A stretch of 64,000 bases of DNA from Paenibacillus sacheonensis (GCF_009909195.1 NZ_JAAAMU010000017.1:62001-126000), one strand, 5' to 3'; numbered from the stretch's first letter, positions 9,124 to 18,293 are shown. A program made the numbers and translations. The notes: generated by a model from the sequence alone, not told the origin.

Positions 9124-11355
9124 TCAGCCATCCCCTTTGTCGCTGCCGCCGTCCTTGTTGTCTCCTTCTCCGTCGCCGCTCCCGTTACCGGCAATCACGC
9201 CCGCCTGACGCAGCATTTCTTCGTCCGGCGGCGCAAGAGTCAGCTGCAGCACGGGCTGCCCGTTCAGCTTCGCCTGCATCTGCGATTTCACGAAGCCTTC
9301 GCCATTCGCGATACAGCGAAGCTGAAGGTTCGTGCACATCTGCATCGCATCGCGCAGCGGCAGGCCGCTCATGTTCGGCGTCGCCAGCTTGCTCTGCTCC
9401 TGCGTCAGCAGATAGACCTTCTGGTCCGCTCCGACGGCAGCCCCCGCCTTCGGAATCTGCTTCAGCACCGTGCCTCCCGTTCCTACGACATTGTAGCCCA
9501 GCTTCTTGCCGTCCAGCGTCTGCTTCGCCTGCGACAATGTCTTGCCCATTACGTCCGGAACCGCTAAAGTCAATTCCTTGCTCGGCGCGTCGTCCGCCTC
9601 GTTCTTCACGCGAATCGGCTCGACGCCGAGATGCCGCAGGCTCTGCTGCATGATTTGCTTGAAGATCGGAGCTACCGCCGAGCCGCCGGAAAGGAGGCGG
9701 TCGTTCGGTTCGTCCATGACGATGTAGAGCACGACCTTCGGGTTGCCGACCGGAGCGAAGCCGATGAACGACAATACGTATTTGTCGTCCGCGTACTTGC
9801 CGTTGATAACCTTCTGCGCCGTACCCGTTTTGCCCGCCACGCGGTAACCTTCGATATACGCATTCTTACCGGAGCCGATCTCCTTATCGGATACGACCTG
9901 CTCCAAATATTCATCCACCTGATCGGCGGTTTTCTCCGTGACGGCTTGCCGGATCACCTGCGGTTTGGTGACGATCGATTTATTCGTGACCGGATCGTCG
10001 ACCTCCTTGACCAAATGCGGCACGAGAAGCTTGCCTCCGTTCGCTACCGCAGCGACCGCGGCAACCTGCTGGATCGGAGTTACCTGAACCTTGCCCTGGC
10101 CGAAGGAGGCGGTGGCATATTCGGACGGCCATTGCGGGTTGACCGAGCCGGCCAATTCGCCGCCGAGTTCGATGCCCGTCTTTTTGCCGAAACCGAAATC
10201 GTTGATATAGCTCATCAGCTTGTCCGGCTTGAGGCCTTCGTAGCCGAGCTTGACGAACGCGACGTTACTGGAACGTTTCAAACCTTCCAAAAACGTGATC
10301 GTCCCCCAGTTCGTATGCACGTCGTGGATCGTATAGCCCGGCACGCGGATGGACCCCGACTTATACTTTTCGCTCGGATGGAACAACCCTTCCTGCACGG
10401 CGCCGGCGAGCGTGACGATCTTGAACGTGGAGCCCGGCTCGTACAACGACTTGATGGCATGATCGTAGAAATTCGCCTGCGGGAAATTCCAATACGTGTT
10501 GGGATTGAAATTCGGCAGATTGGCCATGCCGAGAATTTCCATCGTCTGGGGATCCGCCGCGATCGCCGTAATGCTCTTCGGCTGATACTTGTCGTAGGCT
10601 TCCTTGAGCGCGTCTTCGATATAGTTCTGGATATCCGCGTCGATCGTCAGCTTGACGTTCTTTCCGTCGACCGACGGTTTAATATCGACGTTGCCGTTCG
10701 CGATAATGATGCCGTTGCCGTCCTTCTCGTACTTGATCTGACCCTCCGTGCCGCGAAGCGTGCTGTCCAGCGACGATTCCAGCCCCGAGACGGCATTGCC
10801 TTCCTTATCCTCGTAGCCGAGCACATGCGAAGCAAGCACGCCTTTCGGATAGAAGCGTTTCTTCTGGTCGATGAGATAGATGCCGACATCCTTCTTCTTC
10901 GAGTCGGCGATCAATTGATCCCGGAATTTCACGATGCGATCCGCGAGCTCCTTGTCGATCTTCCAGCCTTCGCTGCGAACCTCGCGCTGCTCGTAATAGG
11001 CGCCGTTCTTCTGCTTCGCCTCGATGATGGCCCGAAGATCGTTTTTATCCTTGCCGAGCACCGTGCTCAGCTTGTTCACGATGACGTCCTCGAGCTTCAG
11101 ATCATGAATGATCTTCGGATTGACGGCAACGGTGTACGCCGAAATATCCATGGCCAGCACGGTGCCGTTGCGGTCCGTGATCGTGCCGCGCGCCGGAATC
11201 AGCTTCTCCGACCTCGCCCACACTTCTTTGGCTTTCTCCGTCCAGAAATCCGCTTTTACGACCTGCACCCAATAGATGCGGCCGACCAATAAAACAAAAA
11301 GGAGGGTAATAACCCCTCCGACCAGCAGCGTGCGTAAGTGTATTCGTTTCGTCAT
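9124..11355 (-). CDS. pbpB: Division penicillin-binding protein 2B (class B PBP)
   Basis: Septal transpeptidase working with FtsL and FtsW. About 743 residues: N-terminal membrane helix, dimerisation domain, transpeptidase motifs YEPGSTFKIVT (SxxK), RSSNVAF (SxN) and AGKTGTAQK (KTGT), then two C-terminal PASTA repeats starting at LAVPDVMGKT and LATPNMSGLP. The tail is Gly/Asp-rich (GNGSGDGEGDNKDGG) and unstructured. The ATG at 11355 is preferred because AGGTGA, overlapping the ftsL stop, is well spaced from it. The in-frame GTG at 11364 lies inside that ribosome site. Confidence 0.95.
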   Translation of the reverse strand: MTKRIHLRTLLVGGVITLLFVLLVGRIYWVQVVKADFWTEKAKEVWARSEKLIPARGTITDRNGTVLAMDISAYTVAVNPKIIHDLKLEDVIVNKLSTVLGKDKNDLRAIIEAKQKNGAYYEQREVRSEGWKIDKELADRIVKFRDQLIADSKKKDVGIYLIDQKKRFYPKGVLASHVLGYEDKEGNAVSGLESSLDSTLRGTEGQIKYEKDGNGIIIANGNVDIKPSVDGKNVKLTIDADIQNYIEDALKEAYDKYQPKSITAIAADPQTMEILGMANLPNFNPNTYWNFPQANFYDHAIKSLYEPGSTFKIVTLAGAVQEGLFHPSEKYKSGSIRVPGYTIHDVHTNWGTITFLEGLKRSSNVAFVKLGYEGLKPDKLMSYINDFGFGKKTGIELGGELAGSVNPQWPSEYATASFGQGKVQVTPIQQVAAVAAVANGGKLLVPHLVKEVDDPVTNKSIVTKPQVIRQAVTEKTADQVDEYLEQVVSDKEIGSGKNAYIEGYRVAGKTGTAQKVINGKYADDKYVLSFIGFAPVGNPKVVLYIVMDEPNDRLLSGGSAVAPIFKQIMQQSLRHLGVEPIRVKNEADDAPSKELTLAVPDVMGKTLSQAKQTLDGKKLGYNVVGTGGTVLKQIPKAGAAVGADQKVYLLTQEQSKLATPNMSGLPLRDAMQMCTNLQLRCIANGEGFVKSQMQAKLNGQPVLQLTLAPPDEEMLRQAGVIAGNGSGDGEGDNKDGGSDKGDG

Positions 11356-11364
11356 CGTCTTCAC

Positions 11365-11781
11365 CTAGTCATTGTTCGCGAGCGTCGTATCGCCCGCAGA
11401 CCCTTGCACGGTTACTTTAATCGACGTATCTTCTTTTTCGTCCACTTTCGCATAGCCGAGATCCTTTGCTTTCTGCATGAGCGTCTTCGGATCGTTCGCA
11501 ATCTCCCGCTGTTTGACCAAATCGTCGATCTGAATTTCAAGATCCGATTGTTTCTGCGTCAGCGTCGATATCTGCTGTTCCATCTGATAGATTTGAGCGT
11601 AGCGGAAAATGACGACGCCCGCCACGACCACGCATACGAGAATCGTAAACAAGTAAAGCAGCTTCTCTTGTACGGGTATCGACTTGCGTTTGACTACGAC
11701 TTTCTTCGTCTCGCGATACGAAGGCTTCTGGTCCGGCTTTCGCTTCGGCTGCATCGCGAGATTTCCATTTACATAGGCCAT
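11365..11781 (-). CDS. ftsL: Cell division protein FtsL
   Basis: Small bitopic division protein of 138 residues. A basic cytoplasmic N-terminus (KRKPDQK...VVVKRK) is followed by one transmembrane helix (LYLFTILVCVVVAGVVIF, about 46-63). An extracytoplasmic coiled coil follows (QIYQMEQQISTLTQKQSDLE), then the typical AKDLGYAKVDEKE segment. Between rsmH and the PBP gene this is the ftsL position in all dcw clusters. It interacts with DivIC/FtsB and DivIB in the divisome. ATG start at 11781 with an AGAGAGG site. Confidence 0.93.
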   Translation of the reverse strand: MAYVNGNLAMQPKRKPDQKPSYRETKKVVVKRKSIPVQEKLLYLFTILVCVVVAGVVIFRYAQIYQMEQQISTLTQKQSDLEIQIDDLVKQREIANDPKTLMQKAKDLGYAKVDEKEDTSIKVTVQGSAGDTTLANND

Positions 11782-11866
11782 TGAACGTTCCTCTCTCTCC
11801 TCATGCTTCGTGTCGCTCGTCTATGTGTTCATTCATGATTGACGTCGTGATGTCGTTCTTCTGCCT

Positions 11867-12802
11867 CTACAGTCTCTCCGCCACTCTTAGCTTGGCGGAA
11901 CGAGCCCGCGGGTTCTGCTCCAGCTCGGCTTCGCTCGGCACGATCGGCTTGCGGGTTACGAGCTTCAGCTTCCCGTCGCCGCCGCCGCAGACGCACATCG
12001 GGAAATCAGGCGGACAGGTGCATTTTTCAACAAATTTCGCGAACAGCTGCTTGCAAATCCGATCCTCCAGCGAATGAAAGGTAATGACTGACGCTCTGCC
12101 GCCCGGCTTGAGCACGTCTACCGTCTGCTCCAATGCCGTTTCTTCCGCGCCAAGCTCGTCGTTGACCGCGATGCGCAGCGCTTGAAACGTCCGCTTCGCC
12201 GGATGGGGTCCTGTCCTTCTGGCAGCCGCAGGTATGGCGGATTTGATAATCTCGACCAGCTCGCCCGTGGTTTGAATCGGCGCTTTCTCTCGGGCTGCGA
12301 TGATTTTGCGGGCAATCGATCTAGCGAATTTCTCTTCGCCGTAATTCGTTATGATTCGGGAAATTTCCCGTTCGTCCCAGCCGTTCACGATATCGCTGGC
12401 CATCAGCATGCCGTCTTGGTCCATCCGCATGTCGAGCGGCGCGTCATGATTATAGCTGAAGCCGCGTTCGCCTTCGTCAAGCTGCGGACTCGAGACGCCA
12501 AGATCAAACAAAACGCCGTCCACGCCCTCGATATTCAAGTCGCGCAGCACCGCCGCCAAATAACGAAAATTACTCTTCACGAGCGTTACCCGCTCCATGT
12601 AAGCCGCTAATCGCAGCTTGGCGTTATCGAGCGCCCAATCGTCCTGGTCCAGCGCGATGAGACGTCCGCCAGGTCCTAGACGCGAAGCGATGAGCTCGCT
12701 GTGACCGGCTCCTCCCAAGGTGCAATCCACATAAATGCCGTCCGGTTTGATCGCAAGTCCGTCAACCGCTTCTTCCTTGAGCACCGTTATATGTTGAAAC
12801 AT
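11867..12802 (-). CDS. rsmH: 16S rRNA (cytosine(1402)-N(4))-methyltransferase
   Basis: SAM-dependent methyltransferase for C1402 of 16S rRNA in the decoding centre (older name MraW). 311 residues. SAM-binding part [40 protein letters not shown], and the family-specific C-terminus [13 protein letters not shown] CxCPPDFPxCxCGG segment that could hold a metal follows. ATG at 12802. It directly follows mraZ. Confidence 0.97.
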   Translation of the reverse strand: MFQHITVLKEEAVDGLAIKPDGIYVDCTLGGAGHSELIASRLGPGGRLIALDQDDWALDNAKLRLAAYMERVTLVKSNFRYLAAVLRDLNIEGVDGVLFDLGVSSPQLDEGERGFSYNHDAPLDMRMDQDGMLMASDIVNGWDEREISRIITNYGEEKFARSIARKIIAAREKAPIQTTGELVEIIKSAIPAAARRTGPHPAKRTFQALRIAVNDELGAEETALEQTVDVLKPGGRASVITFHSLEDRICKQLFAKFVEKCTCPPDFPMCVCGGGDGKLKLVTRKPIVPSEAELEQNPRARSAKLRVAERL

Positions 12803-12864
12803 GATGTTATCCTCCCGGCTCTAAGGTCGCCGCCGTTCTCCCGAACATAATCGTCAAGAATCGG

Positions 12865-13302
12865 CTAAAAATTAAAATCAAAGTCCACGAGCTTCTCCGC
12901 AATTTCGTTGAACGTTTCTTCTGACTGCTTGAAGTAGCCCTCCCAGATCGGCTTGCTCCAAATCTCCACCCGGTTCGAAACGCCAAGGACGATGCAATCC
13001 CGCTCCAGCTTCGCATATTCGCAAAGCGTGTTCGGTAAGTTTACCCTGCCCTGTTTATCCAGCTCGCATTCCGTGGCGCCGGAGAAGAAAAACCGAGAAA
13101 ACGCACGCGCGTCCGACTTCATCATCGGCAGCGATTTCAGCTTCTGCTCCAATTGGCTCCACTCGCTCAGCGGATACACGAACAAGCAGTTGTCCAATCC
13201 CCGGGTGATGACGAATTGATCGCCAAGCTGTTCGCGGAATTTCGCGGGAATAATGATACGGCCTTTGTCATCGATGCTGTGCTGATACTCACCCATGAAC
13301 AT
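12865..13302 (-). CDS. mraZ: Transcriptional regulator MraZ
   Basis: Ring-forming DNA-binding protein that controls the dcw cluster, including its own promoter. 145 residues from the canonical start [15 protein letters not shown]. Two AbrB-like SpoVT/MraZ repeats are visible, the first with [14 protein letters not shown] and the second with [12 protein letters not shown]. The ATG at 13302 follows AGGTGG. The longer in-frame reading upstream (to 13365) is rejected because it translates the probable operator region and lacks family similarity. Confidence 0.96.
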   Translation of the reverse strand: MFMGEYQHSIDDKGRIIIPAKFREQLGDQFVITRGLDNCLFVYPLSEWSQLEQKLKSLPMMKSDARAFSRFFFSGATECELDKQGRVNLPNTLCEYAKLERDCIVLGVSNRVEIWSKPIWEGYFKQSEETFNEIAEKLVDFDFNF

Positions 13303-13317
13303 GGACCGCTCCACCTC

Positions 13318-13360
13318 TCCCCCTAAATCCACCACTTGGCCCCACTTTTCACCACCACGG
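13318..13360 (-). promoter_or_regulatory. Candidate MraZ-binding direct repeats upstream of mraZ
   Basis: On the minus strand the leader contains AAGTGGGGCC followed by AAGTGGTGGA and then TTTAGGGGGA, boxes spaced 10 bases apart. Further GTGG units lie upstream. MraZ proteins are known to bind short GTGG/TGGG-type direct repeats ahead of the dcw operon, so autoregulation at this site is a reasonable inference. I could not place a confident -10/-35 pair here. Confidence 0.5.
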
Positions 13361-13600
13361 TTCATGTATTCGCCACCGGGAAAGTAATTCCTGCTCTTCT
13401 GCCATGAATTTCTGAAAATAATTTATGGGATTAACCTTGTTACAAATTTGAAACCTTTTCGCCCTTTCGTTCGTGTAAACTGGAAGTCGGAGGAAGAACA
13501 GCCGTCGCAGAAGCCGCGCAATGTAGGCTTCGTCACCGCTTGAAAATCTCTTGAATTCCGGAAGCATCCATATTCGAACCATCTAACTGGGGGCCTGCCC

Positions 13601-13888
13601 ATGAACGGCACTACCGCCTTGCACGATATATACGACTTGCTTCAAAGCGTGGAACACTACTGCTATCAGGTCGCTTACTACGTGCTCGGCAATGAAAGCG
13701 ACGCCGCCGCTGCCAGCGAAGGCGCATTGCTTGCACTGGCTTGCGATTCGGCATTTACGATCGCTGCTGCAGCGGATCGGCGAGCCCTGGCGAAGAAAGC
13801 CGCTGTCGCCTGCGCCATGAAGCGCGCACGGGAGCGCTGCGCTTCGGACACGCCAAAAGAGCTGGATCCCCGAGTCGCGAACGACTAG
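13601..13888 (+). CDS. Small orphan protein resembling sigma-70 region 2
   Basis: A 95-residue cytoplasmic protein transcribed divergently from mraZ. ATG at 13601 with GGGGGCC upstream. Residues about 9-45 (DLLQSVEHYCYQVAYYVLGN then ESDAAAASEGALLAL) have the look of ECF sigma factor region 2 helices (compare the common pattern YRVAYRILGNESDAEDAVQ). There is no region 4 and the core-binding residues seem decayed. I do not know its function. It could be a sigma-derived regulator or anti-regulator, or only a similar helical fold. Its last codons form part of a terminator hairpin. Confidence 0.6.
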   Translation: MNGTTALHDIYDLLQSVEHYCYQVAYYVLGNESDAAAASEGALLALACDSAFTIAAAADRRALAKKAAVACAMKRARERCASDTPKELDPRVAND

Positions 13889-13903
13889 GAGATCCAGCTC
13901 TTT
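13856..13903. terminator. Bidirectional terminator overlapping a 3' coding end
   Basis: Perfect 13-bp arms AAAGAGCTGGATC (13856-13868) and GATCCAGCTCTTT (13891-13903), with an additional inner AGTCG/CGACT pairing. It lies between two convergent genes (13601-13888 plus, 13927-15039 minus), and its left arm codes for the last residues of the plus-strand gene. The T-run is short in both directions (three to four). Confidence 0.75.
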
Positions 13904-13926
13904 CAACTGCGCTGCGCGCTTATCCT

Positions 13927-15039
13927 TTATTTGTCCGTTTCGCGGTCCGCGTCCGGGTCCTCCTCGGCCGGCGAAGCTTCGACCGCTTGCGGTAACGGAA
14001 GCGATTCCCTCGCAAGCCGTCTCTCGGCTGCGTGCTTCCTGCTGCTGCTGCGGTAGACAGCATAGGACGGAATGCCGATGACGGCAATCACCGCCACGAC
14101 CGGCAATGCCCCTGCAAGCACCACGATCAAACCTTGCAGGAAGGCATACATGACCTCCGCGCTGCCGCTGACCGCATCCGCGATCCGATCCGCGAATCCG
14201 CGATTCGCTTCGTTTTTCGTTACGGCCGCCTCTGTTACTTCATACATGCGAAGATCGATCGTCGAATAAGCGACATTGTTATCCAAGTATCGGATCCTGC
14301 CTTTGATACGCTCGATTTCGGTCTGCACGTCGCCAAGCTGCGTCGAGATTTGAAGCAGATCCGCCGTCTTGGTCGCCTTCGCCATGAAGTCGAGGAGCCT
14401 GGCTTCGACGACCTGCCTTGCCTTCAGGCGTGCCTGCATATCTACATATTCTTCCGTTACGTCCGTCCCCTGCGCGCTGCTTTGCATGCTCAGATGCTCG
14501 ATTTTCTCCAATCCGCTCAAGAACCCGTCAAAGCCGGATGCCGGAATCTTGATCGTGAACGTGCCGCCCCTCTCTACCGCCGTCTTCTGATCCGCGAACT
14601 TCAACAAGTAGCCGCCGGAGAGATGGATGAGATTGCGCAGTGCGGTCTGGGCGGTGTCATAGGCTTTGACTTCCAGCGTGACGTTCCCTTTATAGACGAT
14701 CTTGCGGTCGAAGCTTGGATCGGTATCGCCCGACGATTCGCCCAATGCGGCTCCAGCGCCCGAATTCGCCGCCGGCGCACCCGGTTCCGAAGAAGCTGCC
14801 GTATCCGAGGTTGCCGTGTTGGCATTGGAGCTCGACTTCGCCTCCTCGCTTGCGGATGCATCGTCGGAGGTCGCCATTACGGCTTTGGCGCCGTTCCCGG
14901 CATCTCCTGCGGAATTCTGGTTGCCGTTCGCTGCCGAGCATCCCGCGAGCAGCCAAGCCATCAAGATAAGACCGAAGCATGCCGCCATCCATTTCCTGTT
15001 GGTTTGCCGTCTCTCTGTACTCTTCTCTGCGTTTGTCAT
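13927..15039 (-). CDS. DUF4349 domain lipoprotein
   Basis: 370-residue exported lipoprotein. The start at 15039 (ATG, GAGGGGG upstream) gives a signal peptide with lipobox LLAGC at about residue 27-31. A Ser/Ala/Asn-rich linker (about 32-115) follows, then a DUF4349 domain starting at SFDRKIVYKGNVTLEVKAYD. A coiled-coil portion follows (LQISTQLGDVQTEIERIKGR). One membrane helix comes near the C-terminus (LIVVLAGALPVVAVIAVIGI), before a basic cytoplasmic tail. Proteins of this kind are cell-envelope anchored; the role is unknown. A 33-bp tandem repeat lies upstream. Confidence 0.85.
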   Translation of the reverse strand: MTNAEKSTERRQTNRKWMAACFGLILMAWLLAGCSAANGNQNSAGDAGNGAKAVMATSDDASASEEAKSSSNANTATSDTAASSEPGAPAANSGAGAALGESSGDTDPSFDRKIVYKGNVTLEVKAYDTAQTALRNLIHLSGGYLLKFADQKTAVERGGTFTIKIPASGFDGFLSGLEKIEHLSMQSSAQGTDVTEEYVDMQARLKARQVVEARLLDFMAKATKTADLLQISTQLGDVQTEIERIKGRIRYLDNNVAYSTIDLRMYEVTEAAVTKNEANRGFADRIADAVSGSAEVMYAFLQGLIVVLAGALPVVAVIAVIGIPSYAVYRSSSRKHAAERRLARESLPLPQAVEASPAEEDPDADRETDK

Positions 15040-15149
15040 TGAATAGCCCCCTCTATGATTGATACGGCCTACTTCCCAAACGTAGAAGAGCTTCCAAATG
15101 TTGCAAGACGGAGAAACGGCGTCTGTAGAGCGCACGAGTCCCCCTCCCC

Positions 15150-15223
15150 AACCATTTCCACAACGATTCCACCAGCTGTTCCAACCATTTCCACAACGAT
15201 TCCGCCACCTGTTCCAACCATGC
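15150..15223. repeat. 33-bp tandem direct repeat, about 2.2 copies
   Basis: Units begin AACCATTTCCACAACGATTC at 15150 and 15183, with a truncated third unit (AACCATG) at 15216. The two full units differ at only a few positions. The period of 33 is a multiple of three, and read on the minus strand the repeat would encode an 11-residue amphipathic Trp/Leu/Glu unit. The only open frame there starts inside the ahcY terminator and has no ribosome site. Lies between ahcY and the DUF4349 lipoprotein gene. Confidence 0.8.
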
Positions 15224-15255
15224 AAAAAGAGCCCTTCCCGAAGGAAAGGGCTCTT
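15224..15255 (-). terminator. Terminator after ahcY
   Basis: Minus strand: AAGAGCCCTT, a loop with CCTTCGGG, AAGGGCTCTT and a run of five T. It begins 23 bases after the ahcY stop and ends the bshC-ahcY transcript. Confidence 0.88.
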
Positions 15256-15277
15256 GATTCATTTGGCAAAACGATGA

Positions 15278-16549
15278 TTATTCATGCTCCTGCCAGCTGT
15301 CGAGATACGACTTCTGTTCGTCGCTCAGCTTGTCGATGCTCGTGCCGATCGCTTCCAGCTTATAGCGCGCGACCTGCTCATCGAGCTCGTACGGCACGTT
15401 GACGACTTTCTTGCCGATCGATTCGTAGTTGTCGTTGACGTATTTCAGCGACATGGCCTGCAGCGCGAACGTCATGTCCATGATCTCCGCAGGATGGCCG
15501 TCGCCGGCTGCCAGGTTTACGAGACGTCCTTCCGCCAGCAAGTAAATGCTGCGGCCGTCCTTCAAACGATATTCTTCGATATTGCGGCGCACGACCCGCT
15601 TGCTCGCGGACATCGCTTCCAGCTCCGGCTTGTTTACTTCGACGTCGAAGTGGCCGGCATTGGAGAGGATGGCACCGTTCTTCATCACTTCGTAATGCTC
15701 CCCGCGAATCACGTCGCGGTTGCCGGTTACGGTGACGAAGAAATCTCCGAGCTTCGCCGCTTCGCTCATCGGCAGAACCGTGAAGCCGTCCATATACGCT
15801 TCCACCGCGCGAATCGCATCGATTTCCGTGACGATGACCTGCGCGCCAAGTCCCTTCGCCCGCATCGCTACGCCTTTGCCGCACCATCCGTAGCCGACGA
15901 CGACGACGGTCTTGCCCGCGACGACCAGATTCGTCGTCCGGTTGATGCCGTCCCATACGGATTGGCCCGTACCGTAGCGATTATCGAACAAGTACTTGCA
16001 ATAGGCGTCGTTCACGGCCACCATCGGGAAGTTCAGCGAGCCGTCCTTCTCCATGGCTTTCAGGCGCAGGATGCCCGTCGTCGTCTCTTCCGCGCCGCCG
16101 CGGATTTGCGCCATCAGCTCCGGACGCTCCGCATGAAGAATGGAGACGAGATCGCCGCCGTCGTCGATGATCAGGTCCGGCTTCGTCTCGAGCGCCTTGA
16201 TCAGCAGCTCCTTGTATTCCTTCGGTTCCGGATTGTATTTGGCGAAGACCGTTATACCGTCCTCCACCAACGCCGCGCATACGTCGTCCTGCGTCGACAG
16301 CGGATTGCTTCCCGTAATCGTGACTTCGGCGCCGCCGGCTTGGACGACCTTGGCCAAGTACGCGGTTTTCGCTTCCAAGTGGAGAGAGATCGCAACCTTC
16401 AGCCCTTTGAACGGCTGCTCCTGCTCGAATTGCTCGCGAATGCGGTTCAGCACCGGCATATGCGCCGCTACCCAGTCGATTTTCAGATGGCCGTCAGGCG
16501 CAAGCGCCATATCGCGCACGATGCTGTTTTGTTTCGCGTTCACCGTCAT
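15278..16549 (-). CDS. ahcY: Adenosylhomocysteinase (SAH hydrolase)
   Basis: NAD-dependent enzyme that splits S-adenosylhomocysteine into adenosine and homocysteine, removing the inhibitor of methyltransferases. 423 residues. N-terminal substrate domain with [28 protein letters not shown] and [10 protein letters not shown]. Central NAD domain [20 protein letters not shown] and [13 protein letters not shown]-terminal SNAGHFDVE and [18 protein letters not shown] at 16549 behind AAGGGAAG. It lies 18 bp after bshC. B. subtilis uses Pfs/LuxS instead, so this gene marks a different SAH recycling route here. Confidence 0.97.
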   Translation of the reverse strand: MTVNAKQNSIVRDMALAPDGHLKIDWVAAHMPVLNRIREQFEQEQPFKGLKVAISLHLEAKTAYLAKVVQAGGAEVTITGSNPLSTQDDVCAALVEDGITVFAKYNPEPKEYKELLIKALETKPDLIIDDGGDLVSILHAERPELMAQIRGGAEETTTGILRLKAMEKDGSLNFPMVAVNDAYCKYLFDNRYGTGQSVWDGINRTTNLVVAGKTVVVVGYGWCGKGVAMRAKGLGAQVIVTEIDAIRAVEAYMDGFTVLPMSEAAKLGDFFVTVTGNRDVIRGEHYEVMKNGAILSNAGHFDVEVNKPELEAMSASKRVVRRNIEEYRLKDGRSIYLLAEGRLVNLAAGDGHPAEIMDMTFALQAMSLKYVNDNYESIGKKVVNVPYELDEQVARYKLEAIGTSIDKLSDEQKSYLDSWQEHE

Positions 16550-16567
16550 GGTTCAACTTCCCTTCGT

Positions 16568-18199
16568 TTATAAATAAATCAGATAATGACCGCCCGATCG
16601 ATCATACGGCGCATCCAGCAGCTTATCGAGCCATGCGGAACCCGAGCGGTTCCAAATATCGGCCATGTTCAAGATCCGTTCCTGCGGCTGGTTGTCGGGC
16701 CATAATGCGAGCGCAACGCCATCCTGCTGCTGCAGCGCGGTATCGAAACGTCTTGCGTGCGCTTCCTTCGTCCGTTTCTCCAGGTACGAGATTTGGTCCT
16801 GAATCCGGCGAAGGTTGACCGCGCCCAAATCCTCCAGACCTCGTCCGATCGAAGCCGACATCTCCATCACCGGCTTGTACATGGTTTCGAATTGCGTCCG
16901 GGCAGCGTCGAAACGACCCTCGATATCGAGCTCATCCCGTTCTTTCAGCCAGCCGGCGCGATGCTCCTCGTAACGCTCTGCTACGTCGTTGAAGGTAAGC
17001 CCGTATTTGGCCATGTGCTTCTCGACAGTCCCTTCCACGAGCGTGTAGGACATCCGCGGAATGATGAGGGGCATCTCCATGCCGAGGCACCGGAAAGCTT
17101 CGCCGGTCAAGGTCCAATACGCGATCTCCCCATGTCCCAGGACGGCTCCAAGCACCGGCAGCAAATAATCCTGCATCAGGGGACGGGTCAGTACGTTGTT
17201 GCTGAGCCGCTGCGGTTCCTGCTCCGCAATGCGCAGCAGTTCCTCGCGGGGCACGCGCAGCGTTTCTTTACGGTTACGGAAATCGCCGTCCTGCTTATAC
17301 AGCAGCACCCGCTCCTCGTCCTCGAACAGGAACACATTGGCGCAGCTCTCCGACACGTCGGCCGGCAGCGCGTATCCGAGCTCCCGAACGACGCCGGCCG
17401 TGCGCATATAGGCGGCTTCCAGCTCGTCGTTATGAAGAAGGATCCGTTTGAACATCGGCGCTTCCAGCGCGCGAACGCCGGCATCGTCGGAATCCATAAG
17501 CACGAGCCCGTATTTGCCGAACAGCCACCCCATCGTAAGGGCGAACCACTCGGACAAATCGTTGCAGCGCACGGCGAAGCCCTCCAGCGTTTCCAACAGC
17601 TCGCGCTTGAAGGCGGTATCCGGCAGCGATGCGCTTAGGCGCTGCAATGCTTCCGTAAGCTTTGCCTGCTCCAGCTTCGTACGGCTGACCGACGTGCGGA
17701 CGCCGAACGGGCGCGGCACGGCTATGCGCGCAAGCGTTGCCTCGCCGCTTCGGATGAAGGCATGATTCGCTTCGTCCCAATCATGGTCCTCTCCCGCAAT
17801 CCAAAATACGGGCACGACTTCCGTACCCGTCATCCGAGAGGCATCTTTGGCGGCCGCGATCGCCGTAACGGCTTTATGGATGACTAGCAGCGGCCCTGTC
17901 CAAAGACCCGCCTGCTGACCGGTGACGACGACCGGCGCTCCTTCGCGGATCGCCTCGATATTCGCCAGCACGGACGGGTGATCATTCGTTCGTTTATTAT
18001 ACGCCAGCAAAACTTCTGCTAGACGCTCGGACGCTACGCGTTTGTCCGCATGAGCTTTCAGCCAATTCAAGCGTCGGTGCCAATGCGCTTCCTCGGCGGG
18101 ATGACTGCCGAATAATGCTTCTATCCCGGGGTGGCTTCGCTTTACGTAAGCTTCGGCGATCGGTTGACTGAAAGGCAGCTGGACCGATTCTGTTCTCAT
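16568..18199 (-). CDS. bshC: Bacillithiol synthase, cysteine-adding enzyme
   Basis: Catalyses the last step of bacillithiol synthesis, coupling L-cysteine to GlcN-malate. 543 residues, the usual length for BshC/YllA. Recognisable stretches are VVVTGQQAGLWTGPLLVIHK, FWIAGEDHDWDEANHAF, VLMDSDDAGVRALEAPMF and the C-terminal LWPDNQPQERILNM. ATG at 18199 with an AAAGGTAGAG site. In B. subtilis the orthologue lies directly upstream of mraZ; here ahcY, a lipoprotein gene and a small orphan gene are inserted between. It has its own sigma-A type promoter and is followed by ahcY. Confidence 0.94.
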   Translation of the reverse strand: MRTESVQLPFSQPIAEAYVKRSHPGIEALFGSHPAEEAHWHRRLNWLKAHADKRVASERLAEVLLAYNKRTNDHPSVLANIEAIREGAPVVVTGQQAGLWTGPLLVIHKAVTAIAAAKDASRMTGTEVVPVFWIAGEDHDWDEANHAFIRSGEATLARIAVPRPFGVRTSVSRTKLEQAKLTEALQRLSASLPDTAFKRELLETLEGFAVRCNDLSEWFALTMGWLFGKYGLVLMDSDDAGVRALEAPMFKRILLHNDELEAAYMRTAGVVRELGYALPADVSESCANVFLFEDEERVLLYKQDGDFRNRKETLRVPREELLRIAEQEPQRLSNNVLTRPLMQDYLLPVLGAVLGHGEIAYWTLTGEAFRCLGMEMPLIIPRMSYTLVEGTVEKHMAKYGLTFNDVAERYEEHRAGWLKERDELDIEGRFDAARTQFETMYKPVMEMSASIGRGLEDLGAVNLRRIQDQISYLEKRTKEAHARRFDTALQQQDGVALALWPDNQPQERILNMADIWNRSGSAWLDKLLDAPYDRSGGHYLIYL

Positions 18200-18264
18200 C
18201 GGGCAGTCTCTACCTTTCTTTTTCCGGTTTGCAGGCTATGCATGGAGTGCGTTTTTTCTCATTT

Positions 18265-18293
18265 ATTGTACACATTGTTTCGGTAACCGTCAA
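18265..18293 (-). promoter_or_regulatory. Sigma-A type promoter of bshC-ahcY
   Basis: Minus strand -35 TTGACG (18293-18288), 17-base spacer, -10 TACAAT (18270-18265). It lies about 65 bases upstream of bshC and starts within the T-rich tail of the preceding terminator. Confidence 0.8.

Noticed and set aside
9631..11292. 553-codon open frame on the plus strand opposite pbpB
   Set aside because: Shadow of pbpB, same reasoning; no domain, no start signal.
13303..13365. Longer mraZ with 21 extra residues
   Set aside because: Family members start at MFMGEYQ, and the extension covers the candidate MraZ-binding boxes.
15150..15223. CRISPR-like array
   Set aside because: The 33-bp units are directly adjacent with no spacers and only about two copies exist.
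16550..16567. SAH or SAM riboswitch ahead of ahcY
   Set aside because: The gap to bshC is only 18 bp, too short for any riboswitch.
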